DNA of 64,000 bases from Eutreptiella sp. 'Long Island Sound 2002' (Eukaryota; Euglenozoa; Euglenophyceae; Eutreptiales; Eutreptiaceae), in NCBI GenBank assembly GCA_964036045.1, contig OZ038382.1:148626961-148690960 (forward strand), written 5' to 3'. The number at the start of each line of letters is the position of its first letter. Positions within the stretch are counted from its first letter, which is position 1. A program made the translations under genes and the position numbers. This document shows positions 1 through 11,081 of this stretch, piece after piece. The notes beneath the pieces were generated by a model that had not been told where the DNA came from, searched no databases, and saw only the letters and a list, made by a program, of their open reading frames with translations.

Positions 1-834
1 CGGCCATTTTTGGGCACCAAATCGGCCCTAGAACGGGCTAGACGGCTCGAAATGCAACGAATCTTGTTTGTGGTGATGCGGCTGGGCTCCCCGGTCGTTT
101 TGAGCTACTTGGATGCCGGTTTTAAGCCGCCTTGTGGTCTCAAGGAGTTTTTAACCGCCTACTGCTTGCTGCTTGCTGCTTGCTAAAAGGTGTTGCTCAG
201 CCTTGGCCCCTAAAAGGTGGTGTAAAACCTCGACACGGTAAACCCAGCTCGGTAATCAAGACTCAAACGAAGACCGAGCTGGGTCCTAGTCTTACTTAAC
301 ACATTGGAAATCACCGTGGAGCAAAGCGCGTTCCTTTGCAGATGTTCCTCCACGTTCAAAAAGATCGTGTTGAAACATGGCTCATAGCCGGCTTGTTTTC
401 ACCTCGAAATTGCCCACCCTGTAGCACCACGGCATGGCACACGCCTTAATCCCCACCCATTTGCATTCCTTTGATGGCCCAATTGCTATGGAAGAACAAC
501 AGCCCTCATTGGAGACACCTACGCGGCAGACAAACGATCGTCCTAAATTTTGAGGACGATTGTCTTGAAAACAGCCCCAAAACGGCCGTTTTTGGACACT
601 AAATCGGCCATAGAACGGGCTAGACGGCTGGAAACGGCACGAAACTTCTTTGTAGCGATGCGTGTTTGCTATTTGGTCGTTTTGGGCTACTTGGATGCCG
701 GGTCTGAGCGACGCTGTCGTCGCAAAGACTTTTGGGCAGCCTGCTGCTTGCTGCTGCTACTAGTACTAAAACGTGTTGCGCATCCTTGGACCCTAAAAAG
801 GGGTGTAAAACCTCGACAGGGTTAACCCAGCTCG
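1..834. repeat. Two diverged direct copies of a ~255-bp repeat
   Basis: Bases 1-256 and about 580-834 are copies of one unit. Both open with a block reading GGCC(A/G)TTTTTGG, continue through AGAACGGGCTAGACGGCT, share the phrase CTACTTGGATGCCGG, then a run of CTGCTTGCTG trinucleotide-like sequence, and finish with GTGTAAAACCTCGACA and AACCCAGCTCGGTAA. The 256-580 spacer holds no gene that I can see. Short open frames here are products of the repeat and are not annotated. Confidence 0.7.
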
Positions 835-841
835 GTAACTA

Positions 842-1650
842 CTCCTTTAAGAGCACCCTTATTTTTACAATTTCTTCTGTGTTTGGGTCATAGATGAGCT
901 AATGATGGTCTCTAATTGTGGTTGGGCTTTTTGGGTGTCCCTTTTTTTGCCCAATCATCTCTCATGTGGTGCACATTGGGCCTGCAATTGTTTTGAGCTA
1001 CTCCAATACTGACTTGGAGGCAATATGTCTCCAGGAATCACCTATTGCATGCTTTCTGCTTACTGCTGCCAAAATGCATTCCTCACTTTGGACCCTAAAA
1101 TGGGTTGCAAAACCTCATTGTAAAAACCCGCCTTGATAACTAACCTTTGCAAAAACCCCATGCAGCTCCTGCCGCACAACTGCGCAGACAGAGGAAGCAC
1201 ACCAAAACCCAAGCTGCGATAAACTAACTTGTTTCACGTGATGCACGTTTTTTTTTACCTTGAAGAAAACCCTTATATGTACAATTTCTTCTGTGATTGC
1301 ATAATGGATGAGCTAAATTCGGTCCCTAATTGTGGCTGGGCTTTGGGGTATCCCTTTTTTTTGCCAAACATCTGTCATGTGATGCGCATTCGTCATTGTG
1401 AGCTACTCCAATGCTGACTTAGAGGCAATGTGTCTCCACCAATCGACGGTTGCTTGCTTCGTGCTTGCTGCTGCGGCTGCTGCTGCTGCTGCTAAAATGC
1501 ATTCCTCACTCTGGACCCTAGAATGGGTTGCAAAACCTCACTGTGAGACCCACCTTGGTAACTAGCCTTTGCGAAAACCCTATGTAGCTCCTGCAGCAGA
1601 ACTGAGCAAACGAAGGAAGCACACCGAAACCCAAACTGCGATTAACCAAC
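842..1650. repeat. Two direct copies of a ~390-bp repeat, related to the preceding family
   Basis: Copies lie at about 842-1229 and 1258-1650. Shared landmarks are TACAATTTCTTCTGTG, CTAATTGTGG(T/C)TGGGCTTT, GAGCTACTCCAATRCTGACTT, AAAATGCATTCCTCACT, and a tail with AGGAAGCACACC. The phrase TTGGACCCTA(A/G)AA followed by a G-rich step and AAAACCTC also occurs in the 1-834 units, so all four belong to one superfamily. The second copy has an expanded CTG run around 1468-1493. No coding potential is convincing. Confidence 0.65.
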
Positions 1651-3244
1651 AACTGACAGTCACACCCCCTCTTACAACCCTGCAAACATAGGCAGTTGCC
1701 TGTTCACAGCACTTTTCACAGTACTGCAAATGTTGCTGCTCAATTTTAAACTCTGGCTTTTGCATCATACAATCCTGGAACGAATCTCAAAGGACTGTTT
1801 TGCATGGCTGGCACACACCTGTGAGTGCCTATGTGCAAGAGTGCAACGGTACAATATATCCAACACATGGGCAGTGGACAGCACAAACCATGTGGGGGGC
1901 ACGCACACCACGCCGCTGCGTACCCATGGGCATTTGGTGCTGGGGGGTTGGGCACCAACTCAAAGTATAACAGTATTGTGCACGTCATCAAGTGGCTTGC
2001 AGGAGAGTGCACAGGGACGATTAACATCACCATGGTTGTGCACCTCCTTGCACTTGGGCACAAAAAAAGGGCAAGAGCAATCTGCTTGCATTGGCATGCA
2101 GTGCCACAATTACTACACCAACATAACTCAGAATTCTGAGTCTGCGCCGATGGGCACCCCCTAACTGACCCTCCACCCGCCACCCAAGAAAGCATCTGGA
2201 CTTAAATCAAAAGAGGAACAGAAAGGGTAGACCGTTTGTTGGAAAAGGGTGACAGACAGTTTCCAGGGACAAGCAATACACAGCGTATGCTGCCTTTGCA
2301 GAGTGGCCATGTTTCTCATATCAGCTACCCAAATAGAAAGGACAGGAAAGCGTTGGCCACATGCAAGAAGACATCCCTGCAGCCATGTAATGCAATGGGC
2401 ACAAACCTGACTAAAGTGATATCCAACATAGAAATCTTCTGGTACCCTTTGGAATCAGCAGAAGCAGCTGCGGTTCTCGCTCCGCCGTGACTCCAAGCGG
2501 AGCGCACCCAAAAATGCTCCACCGTGGTTTTCCAATTGTCCCAAGTGCCCTAAAGACGCCTGAACTCTGAAACATGCGGCCTAGCAATCCAAATACCTTT
2601 AAAAAAAAATTACATCCCCCTTGGGAAGGGATGCACACATTCTGTTTTGGCGGGGAAAGCGGATGAGATGTGAAGCAAGAAAAATCACCTAATACCAAAG
2701 CCTTTGTCTGGGTGCTTTGCCATCGTATCCTCGTTGTCTTGGTCGTTGTCCTGGACAAGGGCTAAAACCTAAATTATCTTTGAATTGGGGGCTGTAGGTG
2801 ATCGGCTGCATCCGGAAAAGGTTGCATGTACTTCTTGGGTAAAAATAAACATCAAGAGGTTCAAACGGTGAACATTGGCTTGAGACTAGCATCGCTTACC
2901 ACCCAGCCTCTATGACCCTTATGGCAGCCGTGCATATTCAATCCATGAACACCTTGGCGTATCCAAAGTGTCGTCACGCTGGACAGGGCAGCAGAAAAGG
3001 GCTTGCTCAGCATGGAATCCTGCAATAGGAGCAATAGGAGCAATAGGGCGGTTGCACCTCGTGAGCTTCCGTGATCAACATCAAAATGAGACAGCACCAG
3101 CTCTTAGCAGCACTCATGACAGGGGTTGCAGTGCTGCTTCACCTTCAACTGCAGAAAACATGAAAGAGAGACTGAGGTTGAAAATGGCTCTTCCCAATTT
3201 GTCCAGGGCAAAATTCTCTTGCTTTCGGCAAGGCACCTCGAAGA
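1651..3244. other. Gene-free stretch
   Basis: I see no gene here. Several frames of 60-150 codons are open on both strands (for example around 1730-2195), but they overlap each other antisense, match no family I recognise and show no domain motif. The composition is near 50% GC. Confidence 0.4.
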
Positions 3245-3345
3245 GAGACTAGGGTCAGTCACTTAGGCTGACAGTCAGCCAATCAGTCAGTCAGTCAGGC
3301 AGTCTGTCAGGCAAGCAGGCAGGCAGACAGGCAGGAAGAAACACA
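3245..3345. repeat. CAGT/CAGG microsatellite
   Basis: An imperfect tetranucleotide tract. It starts as CAGT repeats (about 3277-3296) and changes to CAGG/CAGA repeats (about 3296-3335). It lies just upstream of a tRNA-like segment. Confidence 0.75.
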
Positions 3346-3407
3346 CAGTTTGGCTTTTTTTTTTGGTGGTAGCCCACATCTACAAGTGAAGGGGAACCAC
3401 AATTTCC

Positions 3408-3490
3408 ACCGAGCGATCAGTGGTCGAGTGGCAGTACATTCGACCAAGAAAAAAACTTGTCGCCGGTTCGAATCGCGGCTGCCAATCGTT
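3408..3490 (+). mobile_element. tRNA-derived SINE-like head with pol III A and B boxes
   Basis: TGGTCGAGTGGC at about 3421 resembles the A box of class II (Leu/Ser) tRNAs. GGTTCGAATC at about 3466 is a near-canonical B box. The T arm and acceptor stem do not pair properly, so this is not a working tRNA gene. A tRNA-derived SINE or tRNA relic is the better reading. The tail continues to about 3600 without a clear poly(A). Confidence 0.35.
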
Positions 3491-4544
3491 GGCCGAGGCT
3501 TTATAAGCCTATGACCGATTTTACCCAGCCCTGGGTCAAATCCTTCTGAGCACAAACTTTTGGACCCCCCAAAAAAATATTTTCCAGTTTCAGGGGTATA
3601 GACTGATAGAGGCCTCAAAATCAAAAAATCCATTGGGGAATCATTTTGTTGGGCAAAATACTGATTTTACAAGGGGTTAGACATCCAATATCATGCCTTG
3701 GGGTATGCTTCGCGAACGACCCCCAAAAAAGGGGGGTGTATGGCGTCCGCGCCTGCACTTGATCTAACAACCCCTCTTCGAGGTGATTTAGATTGGTGCC
3801 AAATACAAAAGCCCTCGTCATGCGACTTTTTTTTTACCACATTTCGACATTGGGTCGGTGGTGGGGGTGGTAAGGAATGGTACCAGCAGCCCCCGTGGGA
3901 CAGCAGCCCCCCCCCCCCCCCCCCTCCCCCTTCAACCCCCACCATGAGTTGTTTCCATTATGATGAACCTTTTGTTTCCCTGAGATCTATGAATTACTTC
4001 CAAGTGATTGCCTTTTTGTTTACTTTGGTTTCAACACAGATAGGCAGGGGAATGGAACCCCTGGGAAGGTGCGGAGGGCGTGAAAACATCCATCACCCTG
4101 GATGGGGACTGCATCCTCCCAGACCTCCCAGAATCCTGTTTTCACATCCATCATTTCTCCTTGCAATTCAATCGTAGAGTTCATTGTCAAGTGTCGTCTC
4201 ATCAAGTATGTGTTTGAGGTTAACCAGGTCTGACTTGGAGACTAAAGATGCACTCACGTCATCACGTTAGACTGTGGAGTGCATTGCCTCAGATATGGTC
4301 TGTTCTACACAAGAGGTGTCGTCCACGTGCCAAGAGGGCTGTAGACCATGCCATGCACCTGCCAAAGTTTGCTCCTTGAACTGCACCAGCCTGGACCCTC
4401 CTCTCGAGCCACCTTCTGCAACCGTGCCTGTAGCATATGTGTGGCAGTGGCTAAATGTGCACCAGTGGGCGTGCGCAGTTGTGCCACATTGTTAAAACAC
4501 CGCAGGCCATGAAGGATGTCCCCATAAACCATCCCCCATGCAAG

Positions 4545-6760
4545 CTAATTGGCATCATGGCAGTCCTCCCACACATCCTCCTCTTTGGTGGAATGTCGCA
4601 CCTTCAACTCCAAGTGCCTTGCCACCAAGGGGACATTGGCCAAAAAAGCAGTGTTGCGCTGTGCATTTGCCTGCGACCACCTGATGCGATGACTTGTGGG
4701 GATGAGTTGCAAACCACTACGTTTATCATGCACATGGTCTTGCACACACTTTTGCAACTCCTTCCATTGCCGTGCCCCATTGTACAAGGCCGGTTGGCGA
4801 TCCACAGCTGCCATGTAATCAGCATGGGTTGGGCTAGCAGCCTCCAATGCATGACCCAGCTTGCGCTGCAACACATGGCAGGGCTCACCCAGGGGGGTCA
4901 TCAGGACCAACCACGTCCCAATCAAGGCAAACACATTGTTCTCAATGGTAGAGACATCAACAACTTGCCGTGCACTGGCACCCCGCACACCACGGTTAGA
5001 AGCCCCGTCCGGTGCAAAAGTCACCACCCTCTTCGCCCACTAATCGCGGTCCGGAATCCATGACACCAGGACACATTCCAGCTGCTTTGCAATCTCCTGT
5101 GCATCACCACACGCCACATCCACCATACCAAGGAACACTTCACATATGCCTCCTGGGCCAGTCCCAGGGAAAACAAGCAGAATGGCATACTCATAGATGT
5201 AATGCCTTTGCCTGTCCGAGCCGTCAAGCAACAGTGCAATGAAGATTCCAGGTATAGGATGTGTGCTACATCGTCTTGCATGGCATCATGCATTGCTGCA
5301 ATAGCCTTCTCAACTATCCACCGCCGTGAAGCATGGTGCCCAGGGGTAGATGTCAAAGAGCAATGAAGAAGAATCCGCTCACTTATGGCACGGATGGAAG
5401 TGCACATGCATAACCCAATATACACCTCAACCAACCATGACAAAATGGCTGCCTCAGCATCGGTCAATGGCACACCAATGCCCATGGCCTCCCCCCTGAT
5501 GAACACAATGTTCCCTCCCACCACTTCGGCTGTGGCAGCAGTGGGGCACAATGCACGATATGGTTCTGCACAATGCTGCCTAAAACTCTCCTCGGCCAGT
5601 CGGTGGTGGTGCCCTGGCCTGTGCAGATTCCTTCGTGATGATGTTGTGCCACATGACAACCCCAAGTGGCTTTCCAACACTTCCCTCCGCCATGTTGTTG
5701 GGCTAGAGGTCTTCATGCGCATCCCTTGACCGTATGTTCCCGGTACCAAGGCATTACTGGCCCGAGGGGGACGTGCCACCCCAGGAATGCCACACACATT
5801 AGCCCATGCACAACATACACACTCAACACCCCCGCATGTTGTAAACTAATACTGCCGATGAGCGTCCACAAACGCTTGTAGTGTCTTCGGACCACTATCC
5901 GGTTGCATGGGAGCAGCCTACATCAACATGCACAACACATCCCTCCCTATTGCAGCCAATGCAATGGACCGCATCATGTCTTGCTCCACCGGCTGTGCCA
6001 CTGACGTTTGTGACATTACATGCTCTGCATGCCGCTCATCCCACTCTTTTGCATGCCGTGCTCTAAAGTGCATCTGGTGTGCCTCAACACGCACTTGCAA
6101 ATGCTTCGCCACTCGCACCTTGTGTTTCTGCAACAACTGTGCCACTGCCTCAACAAAATCTAATGAGGGCTGATTCGCACCAACGGACGTGATGTCCTGC
6201 TGGTCGCTACAAACATGAGGTAGCGGCGCCACGGCAGCTACACACATGTCAACAGGCATGCTCTGGGCATGCGTATTCATGTTCCTGTCCCCAACCCTTG
6301 ATGCACCCTGTGTTGCATGTGGGGGGGGGGGGGGGCAATGCACCTGGTGAAAGCGCCATGGCTCACACAGAGGTGTCAGTAGGCATCCTCTGGGCATGCG
6401 TATTCATGTTTCTGTCCCCAACCCTTGCTGCAGCCTGTGTTGCATGTGGGGGGGGGGGGGGGCAATGCACCTGGTGACAGCGCCATGGCTGGCACAGAGG
6501 TGTCAGTAGGCATGCTGTTGGGAGCCCCTTTGTTGCCAAGGGCTAAAGCCCTTGTTCGTTGGGAGGCAGACTGTGACATGTTTGGTACCAACAGATTGGT
6601 TGGCTTGCGCTTGTACAACAGGAATATCGCTTTTCGCGGAGTGGGGGATGGGCTCGTGCCCTGCACTGTGGTATCATCACACAGCCACCACTTGTCCTCA
6701 AAAACAACATACACCCACATGGTGCTGGGACGCACAGCATAGAAGGTAAACAATGGTAGG
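4545..6760 (-). pseudogene. Degraded hAT-like (DUF4371-type) transposase
   Basis: Minus-strand fragments in several frames read like pieces of one transposase, from about 6760 down to 4545. The fragment at 5231-5040 has MLDGSD followed by a FLGMVDV/GDAQEIAKQLE segment. This is the catalytic-core pattern of hAT/DUF4371 proteins, which have a D-G-S motif and then an 'LgivdvpxgtAexi' region. The next fragment (5027-4545) continues with FAPDGASNRGVRG, the second DGA motif, then an ENNV segment and a HRIRW segment that matches the usual 'TRW' block. The fragment at 6397-5918 looks like an N-terminal helical region. Joining them needs several frameshifts, and two G15 homopolymers (6321 and 6448) sit in the 5' part. 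The family call rests on motif spacing only. A dispersed repeat abuts its 5' end, as it does next to the related-looking debris at 12.3-13.5 kb. Confidence 0.45.
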
Positions 6761-7095
6761 AAAATGCTAAGCATATTGCTCAGGATATTTGGGGATGCTC
6801 AGCATTCATGCTCAGCAAATGGGACTCATATTGCAGGGTTGATCTCGGAAGTCCCAGCCAAAATTTCTTCCGAGCTCCCCCGGCACGGTCGGCTGGGAAG
6901 CCCATGGAACATTCCTACCGATATCGGTTGCGTTTTGGGACCCGATCTGGCTGCCAAAACTTCCGAGCATCTTTCCGAGGGATTTCAAAAACTTCCAGGC
7001 GTTTTTCCATCGGTTTTTTGTACGATGAACTACACCGTTCTTGGTTCCCAAATCCCACACCTCAGCAAAGAAACACACAAAAAGACAAGCATGAC
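6735..7095. repeat. Dispersed repeat family D, copy 1
   Basis: One of four copies (others at about 12060-12345, 13120-13480 and 15010-15310). The core carries AAATTTCTTCCGAGC, then GGTTGCGTTTTGGG, then CTGGCTGCCAAAACTTCC. In copies 1 and 3 the core is preceded by a segment with CGCA(C/-)AGCATAGAA and CAAATGGGACTC, and followed by CCTCAGCAAAG. All four copies have the same orientation, and each sits beside minus-strand transposase-like debris. Confidence 0.7.
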
Positions 7096-7144
7096 CGTTC
7101 ACTTACGCTTGAAATGTGAATGCTCAGTGGCTTGCCTGTTCCTT

Positions 7145-9793
7145 TCAGCTTGAACTGTGAATGCTGTACTCTCCTTCGCTGAGCATCTGCACAGGACAGC
7201 CATCGCTTGACATGGCATCCACATCCACCACCACACGGCGATACTTCTTGGGTTGAGGTTGGGGTTCAGGGTTGTCACTGGATGATGAGGAAGAATCTGA
7301 GGCACTATCCGTGGAGGCACCAGATAGGTGCACAGCATCATCATCCGAACCATTATCCTCAGGACTGCTACTGCTCCCACTATCACTGCTGCTGCTGCTG
7401 CTGCTGCTGCTCTTGCTGTTGCTACTGTTACTGCTGCTACTGCCACTGCCACGAGGGCACACAAATTGCTGCTCAATGTCGCTATCAACAATGGGTACAC
7501 GCGCCAACTTCGTACGTCTCATGGGTTGAACACGCTGCTGCTCGTTCAAACCCGTAGGACTTTGAAATGAAGCAGCACTGTCCTCGCCCTCCGAAGGGGG
7601 TACAATATCAACTGTCGCAGGGTTAGAAACTCGGCTTTGAGGGATGGGCCCCACACGTCCCTTACCCTTTCCCTTGTACTTCAGCGCCTTACGGCGTGCA
7701 GCACAGGACTTAGATGTGGCGCGGCTCTTCAAACCCAGTTTGGGCCACTTGCAGACAGCTTCCCTGTCCAGTGGTACCCATTGACGGACACCACGCTTTG
7801 AGCCACAGGTCCCACACACACATACCACATCACTCTCGGGATTTGCACCTGGAAAGGCGCATTTCACCGAACGGGTGTCTGGGTGCATATATAGGGAGCA
7901 ACCACCTCCATCCTGGAAATGCAGCAAATGCTCTAAGAGGCGTTGGAAGACCACATGCCACACGGCATTGGCAGCAACCATGCACGCCTCCAGAACAACG
8001 TTTCGTTGCACGGGCGCCCAAATTTTGGCACAGGGGATCTTCTTTTTTTTCTGCACGAACTTTTGATACAGCTCATGCTTCAAACTTTCACTAATACTGG
8101 CATCTTGCCTGGTACTAGTGACGGGGGCATATCTCTTGGCCACCCTGAGATCCCGCTCGCCGGCCTCATCGGAATACAGCATGGGTGTCCGTGGATTAAA
8201 CCATGTGTGGGACCACCCATGCATATATAAGGTTGCAGTGCAACCTTCTTCAGCAAACTCGGGGATGATGTGCACAATATATGTGTACAACATCCCCATA
8301 GCTTGCCATGTGACAGTTGCCAGGTTATTACAACCATAGCATAGATGCACCATGTGGCAAAATGCCACCACCAAGGAATGGAAAGGCAGGGGGAGCACCA
8401 TACCCCCTGCTAGTCTGCCCATGACTGTGCGGGCCTCGCGACCTGTGAGGCTAATGCCTGCCTGGAATCTACCTCGTACGTGACGCATGTGCTGCCTGCT
8501 ATCAGGTGGCAAAGATCCAGGATCATACCTCCTTGCCACATGTGCTATGACCTGGAGCAGGTCATGGTTGTAGGGCGCTGGTAGTGTTCGACCTATGACA
8601 CCCACGATCCTGGAGGCTGCTCCTTTGGTGTTGTGCAATACAGGTTGCACAATATATACCTCTTCCAGGTTAGAAACCCCCTGAAACTTATGGGACCCAC
8701 GCACACCATTGAGACACCCCCCTTTGTGCAAAAAGAGTTCTCCCGCCCCATCCTTATTCACCCAGGGACACGCCACACAGCCCTTTTGCCGGCACTCAGA
8801 CCACAAATGGTGGTGATCGGCAGTGATTGCCCCGAGCCTTATCTGCAGGGTGGTGTTGTACACTGCACCAGCATACTTCATACGTTGCTTAAATTTACAA
8901 GAAGGCAGGGCTTGTAAGGCCTCTGCACGTTTGGGTAGCCACTGGCAATCACTGACCTTGGGAAGCTCTTGCCAGGTCAACATGTCTGTGCACCTAGGCA
9001 CATTGCCACACATTGGGAACCAGTGTCCCTGGAAATCAATTATACTGATTTTTGTGTTAATATTTGGACGGCCACGGGGCTGGTAACCGTCTGCGTAGAG
9101 GCCTAAGGTCAGGGTGGCATGGGGTGGTGGGGGTTTCTGCCGGCCTTGGGCAGCCAATGACCCACACTTCTGTAGAAGTAGGTGGCACAGCTGTGGTAAC
9201 AACTTCCTGTTGTCCAGGGAGTAGTCCACTGCAAGAAGATGAAGGTCCTCTTGTTGCCTTAAAGCAACCATTGACCAACCAACCCCTGGTTGGAGATGGT
9301 CTAAGGTGCGCAAGACAGCGGCTAGCACCACATGCTCATGGCGAAGGCGAAGTGCAGCAGCGTGGCACTCTGGTACTTGGGTGACTGATGTGGCCTCTGT
9401 GGTAGGCAAAGGGCCAAGGGACCTACGCACAACTGTGAAGGTGCCACTTGGGGGGCGCTGTAGCTGGTCTAGGTCCTTGGCCTGCAAGGGGGTGGCCGTG
9501 GGGAAGTTCATGGCAAAGGCTGACACCATGAATTGATTAACTGGAATAGGGCATATGCTGGCAAATGCCTCCAGCTTGGAGATCTCCCCCTTCACCCATA
9601 TAGCATGGTTGTTCACAACAAATTCATGGTGAAACATGGTGCCTGGGAAACAGCTGTTTTGGTTTGTTTCAAAGGAACCATGTATGGAAAGCCCCAACCA
9701 GTACCTTTCACCAGAACCTTCATTTGCCAGGATTGCTCCAACCAGTTTCGAGATCCAAGGGTCCAAAGTGTGCTCGACTATCCGCCCCCTCAC
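7145..9793 (-). CDS. Large protein of unknown family with a Ser/Asp-rich C-terminal tail
   Basis: A single 882-codon minus-strand frame, the longest host-like ORF in the window. The first ~47 codons lie inside the 149-bp tandem array, so the true coding start is probably nearer 9640, perhaps after a 3' splice site (minus strand ...GTTTCCCAG just before 9640). Visible parts, in order: a helical region; a segment with LGLYADGYQPRG and IIDFQGHWFP; Cys/His pairs resembling zinc ligands (CVACPW...GGC, CVCGTCG); a histidine-rich stretch; a lysine patch; and an acidic poly-Ser tail (about 7270-7450) encoded by a CTG/CTA-rich microsatellite. I do not recognise the family. The KDZ transposase landmarks were looked for and not seen. 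Its length, lack of introns and surroundings suggest a transposon-encoded protein. An N-terminal exon may be the Ser-rich block at 11082-11639, with the satellite array as intron. Confidence 0.5.
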   Translation of the reverse strand: MRGRIVEHTLDPWISKLVGAILANEGSGERYWLGLSIHGSFETNQNSCFPGTMFHHEFVVNNHAIWVKGEISKLEAFASICPIPVNQFMVSAFAMNFPTATPLQAKDLDQLQRPPSGTFTVVRRSLGPLPTTEATSVTQVPECHAAALRLRHEHVVLAAVLRTLDHLQPGVGWSMVALRQQEDLHLLAVDYSLDNRKLLPQLCHLLLQKCGSLAAQGRQKPPPPHATLTLGLYADGYQPRGRPNINTKISIIDFQGHWFPMCGNVPRCTDMLTWQELPKVSDCQWLPKRAEALQALPSCKFKQRMKYAGAVYNTTLQIRLGAITADHHHLWSECRQKGCVACPWVNKDGAGELFLHKGGCLNGVRGSHKFQGVSNLEEVYIVQPVLHNTKGAASRIVGVIGRTLPAPYNHDLLQVIAHVARRYDPGSLPPDSRQHMRHVRGRFQAGISLTGREARTVMGRLAGGMVLPLPFHSLVVAFCHMVHLCYGCNNLATVTWQAMGMLYTYIVHIIPEFAEEGCTATLYMHGWSHTWFNPRTPMLYSDEAGERDLRVAKRYAPVTSTRQDASISESLKHELYQKFVQKKKKIPCAKIWAPVQRNVVLEACMVAANAVWHVVFQRLLEHLLHFQDGGGCSLYMHPDTRSVKCAFPGANPESDVVCVCGTCGSKRGVRQWVPLDREAVCKWPKLGLKSRATSKSCAARRKALKYKGKGKGRVGPIPQSRVSNPATVDIVPPSEGEDSAASFQSPTGLNEQQRVQPMRRTKLARVPIVDSDIEQQFVCPRGSGSSSSNSSNSKSSSSSSSSSDSGSSSSPEDNGSDDDAVHLSGASTDSASDSSSSSSDNPEPQPQPKKYRRVVVDVDAMSSDGCPVQMLSEGEYSIHSSS

Positions 9794-10712
9794 TCTGCGC
9801 CACTGTTTTGGTTGGTCTCAAAAGAACCATGTATGGAAAGCCCCAACCAGTACCTTTCACCAGAACCTTCATTTGCCAGGATTGCTCCAACCAGGTTCGA
9901 GATCCAAGGGTCCAAAGTGTGCTCGACTATCCGCCCCCTCACTCTGCGCCACTGTTTTGGTTGGTTTCAAAGAAACCATGTATGGAAAGCCCCAACCAGT
10001 ACCTTTCACCAGAACCTTGAATTGCCAAGATTGCTCCAACTAGTTTCGAGATCCAAGGGTCCAAAGTGTGCTCGACTATCCGCCCCCTCCCTCTGCGCCA
10101 TTGCTTTGGTTGGTTTCAAAGGAACCATGTATGGAAAGCCCCAACCAGTACCTTTCACCAGAACCTTGAATTGCCAGGATTGCTCCAACCAGTTTCGAGA
10201 TCCAAGGGTCCAAAGTGTGCTCGACTATCCGCCCCCTCCCTCTGCGCCACTATTTTGGTTGGTCTCAAAGGAACCATGTATGGAAAGCCCCAACCAGTAC
10301 CTTTCACCAGAACCTTCATTTGCCAGGATTGCTCCAACCAGGTTCGAGATCCAAGGGTCCAAAGTGTGCTCGACTATCCGCCCCCTCACTCTGCGCCACT
10401 GTTTTGGTTGGTCTCAAAGGAACCATGTATGGAAAGCCCCAACCAGTACCTTTCACCAGAACCTTGAATTGCCAGGATTGCTCCAACCAGTTTCGAGATC
10501 CAAGGGTCCAAAGTGTGCTCGACTATCCGCCCCCTCACTCTGCGCCACTGTTTTGGTTGGTCTCAAAGGAACCATGTATGGAAAGCCCCAACCAGTACCT
10601 TTCACCAGAACCTTCATTTGCCAGGATTGCTCCAACCAGTTTCGAGATCCAAGGGTCCAAAGTGTGCTCGACTATCCGCCCCCTCACTCTGCGCCACTGT
10701 TTTGGTTGGTCT
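9657..10712. repeat. 149-bp tandem array, about 7 copies
   Basis: Near-identical head-to-tail units with starts spaced 149 bases (landmark AACCATGTATGGAAAGCCCC at about 9674, 9823, 9972, 10121, 10270, 10419 and 10568). A partial eighth copy ends near 10714. Units differ by a few substitutions, for example TTCATTTGCC versus TTGAATTGCC. Because 149 is not a multiple of 3 and the unit has no stop in any forward frame over most of its length, long forward frames appear across the array. They are not genes. A diverged cluster of the same family lies at 13.6-14.65 kb. Confidence 0.92.
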
Positions 10713-11081
10713 CACTCGCCCCCTGCCACAGGCACAATAAGCACAAGGCTGGAAGCATGAATGGATGCCAACAGGCAGTTCAGGTGCAGCTGCAGTTCAT
10801 TTCAATGCCTCGAATGGGAATATATACCTCCCTCTCAGTCCTCCCCCTCAGACTCAGGCTCAGGCTGAGGCTGTGCCTTGTGAGAGGCCTTGGCCTTGGC
10901 CTCTGAGGGCGCTGTGAATCGTTGCATGTGGGGACTCGCAGAAGGCATCGTTTATGATAACCCTCAAAACCTCGAACGGAACATGAATAAATGAGAGGGG
11001 GGGGAACTGCACGTTGCAGGTAACTACTTTTTTGGACCGCTTCTTGATCTTGGCCTCTTTGAACCAAGTAACTACATCGCT

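Noticed and set aside
3408-3490. Functional tRNA gene
   Set aside because: A and B boxes are present but T-arm and acceptor pairing fail; called SINE-like instead.
7145-9793. KDZ (Kyakuja-Dileera-Zisupton) transposase
   Set aside because: The expected DGNF-like and CARH-like motifs were looked for and not found; the ORF is left as unknown.
9533-10906. A 457-codon plus-strand ORF across the tandem array
   Set aside because: It is the 149-bp repeat read through successive phases; the protein is a repeat of the satellite with no known domain, and the other forward frames are open as well.
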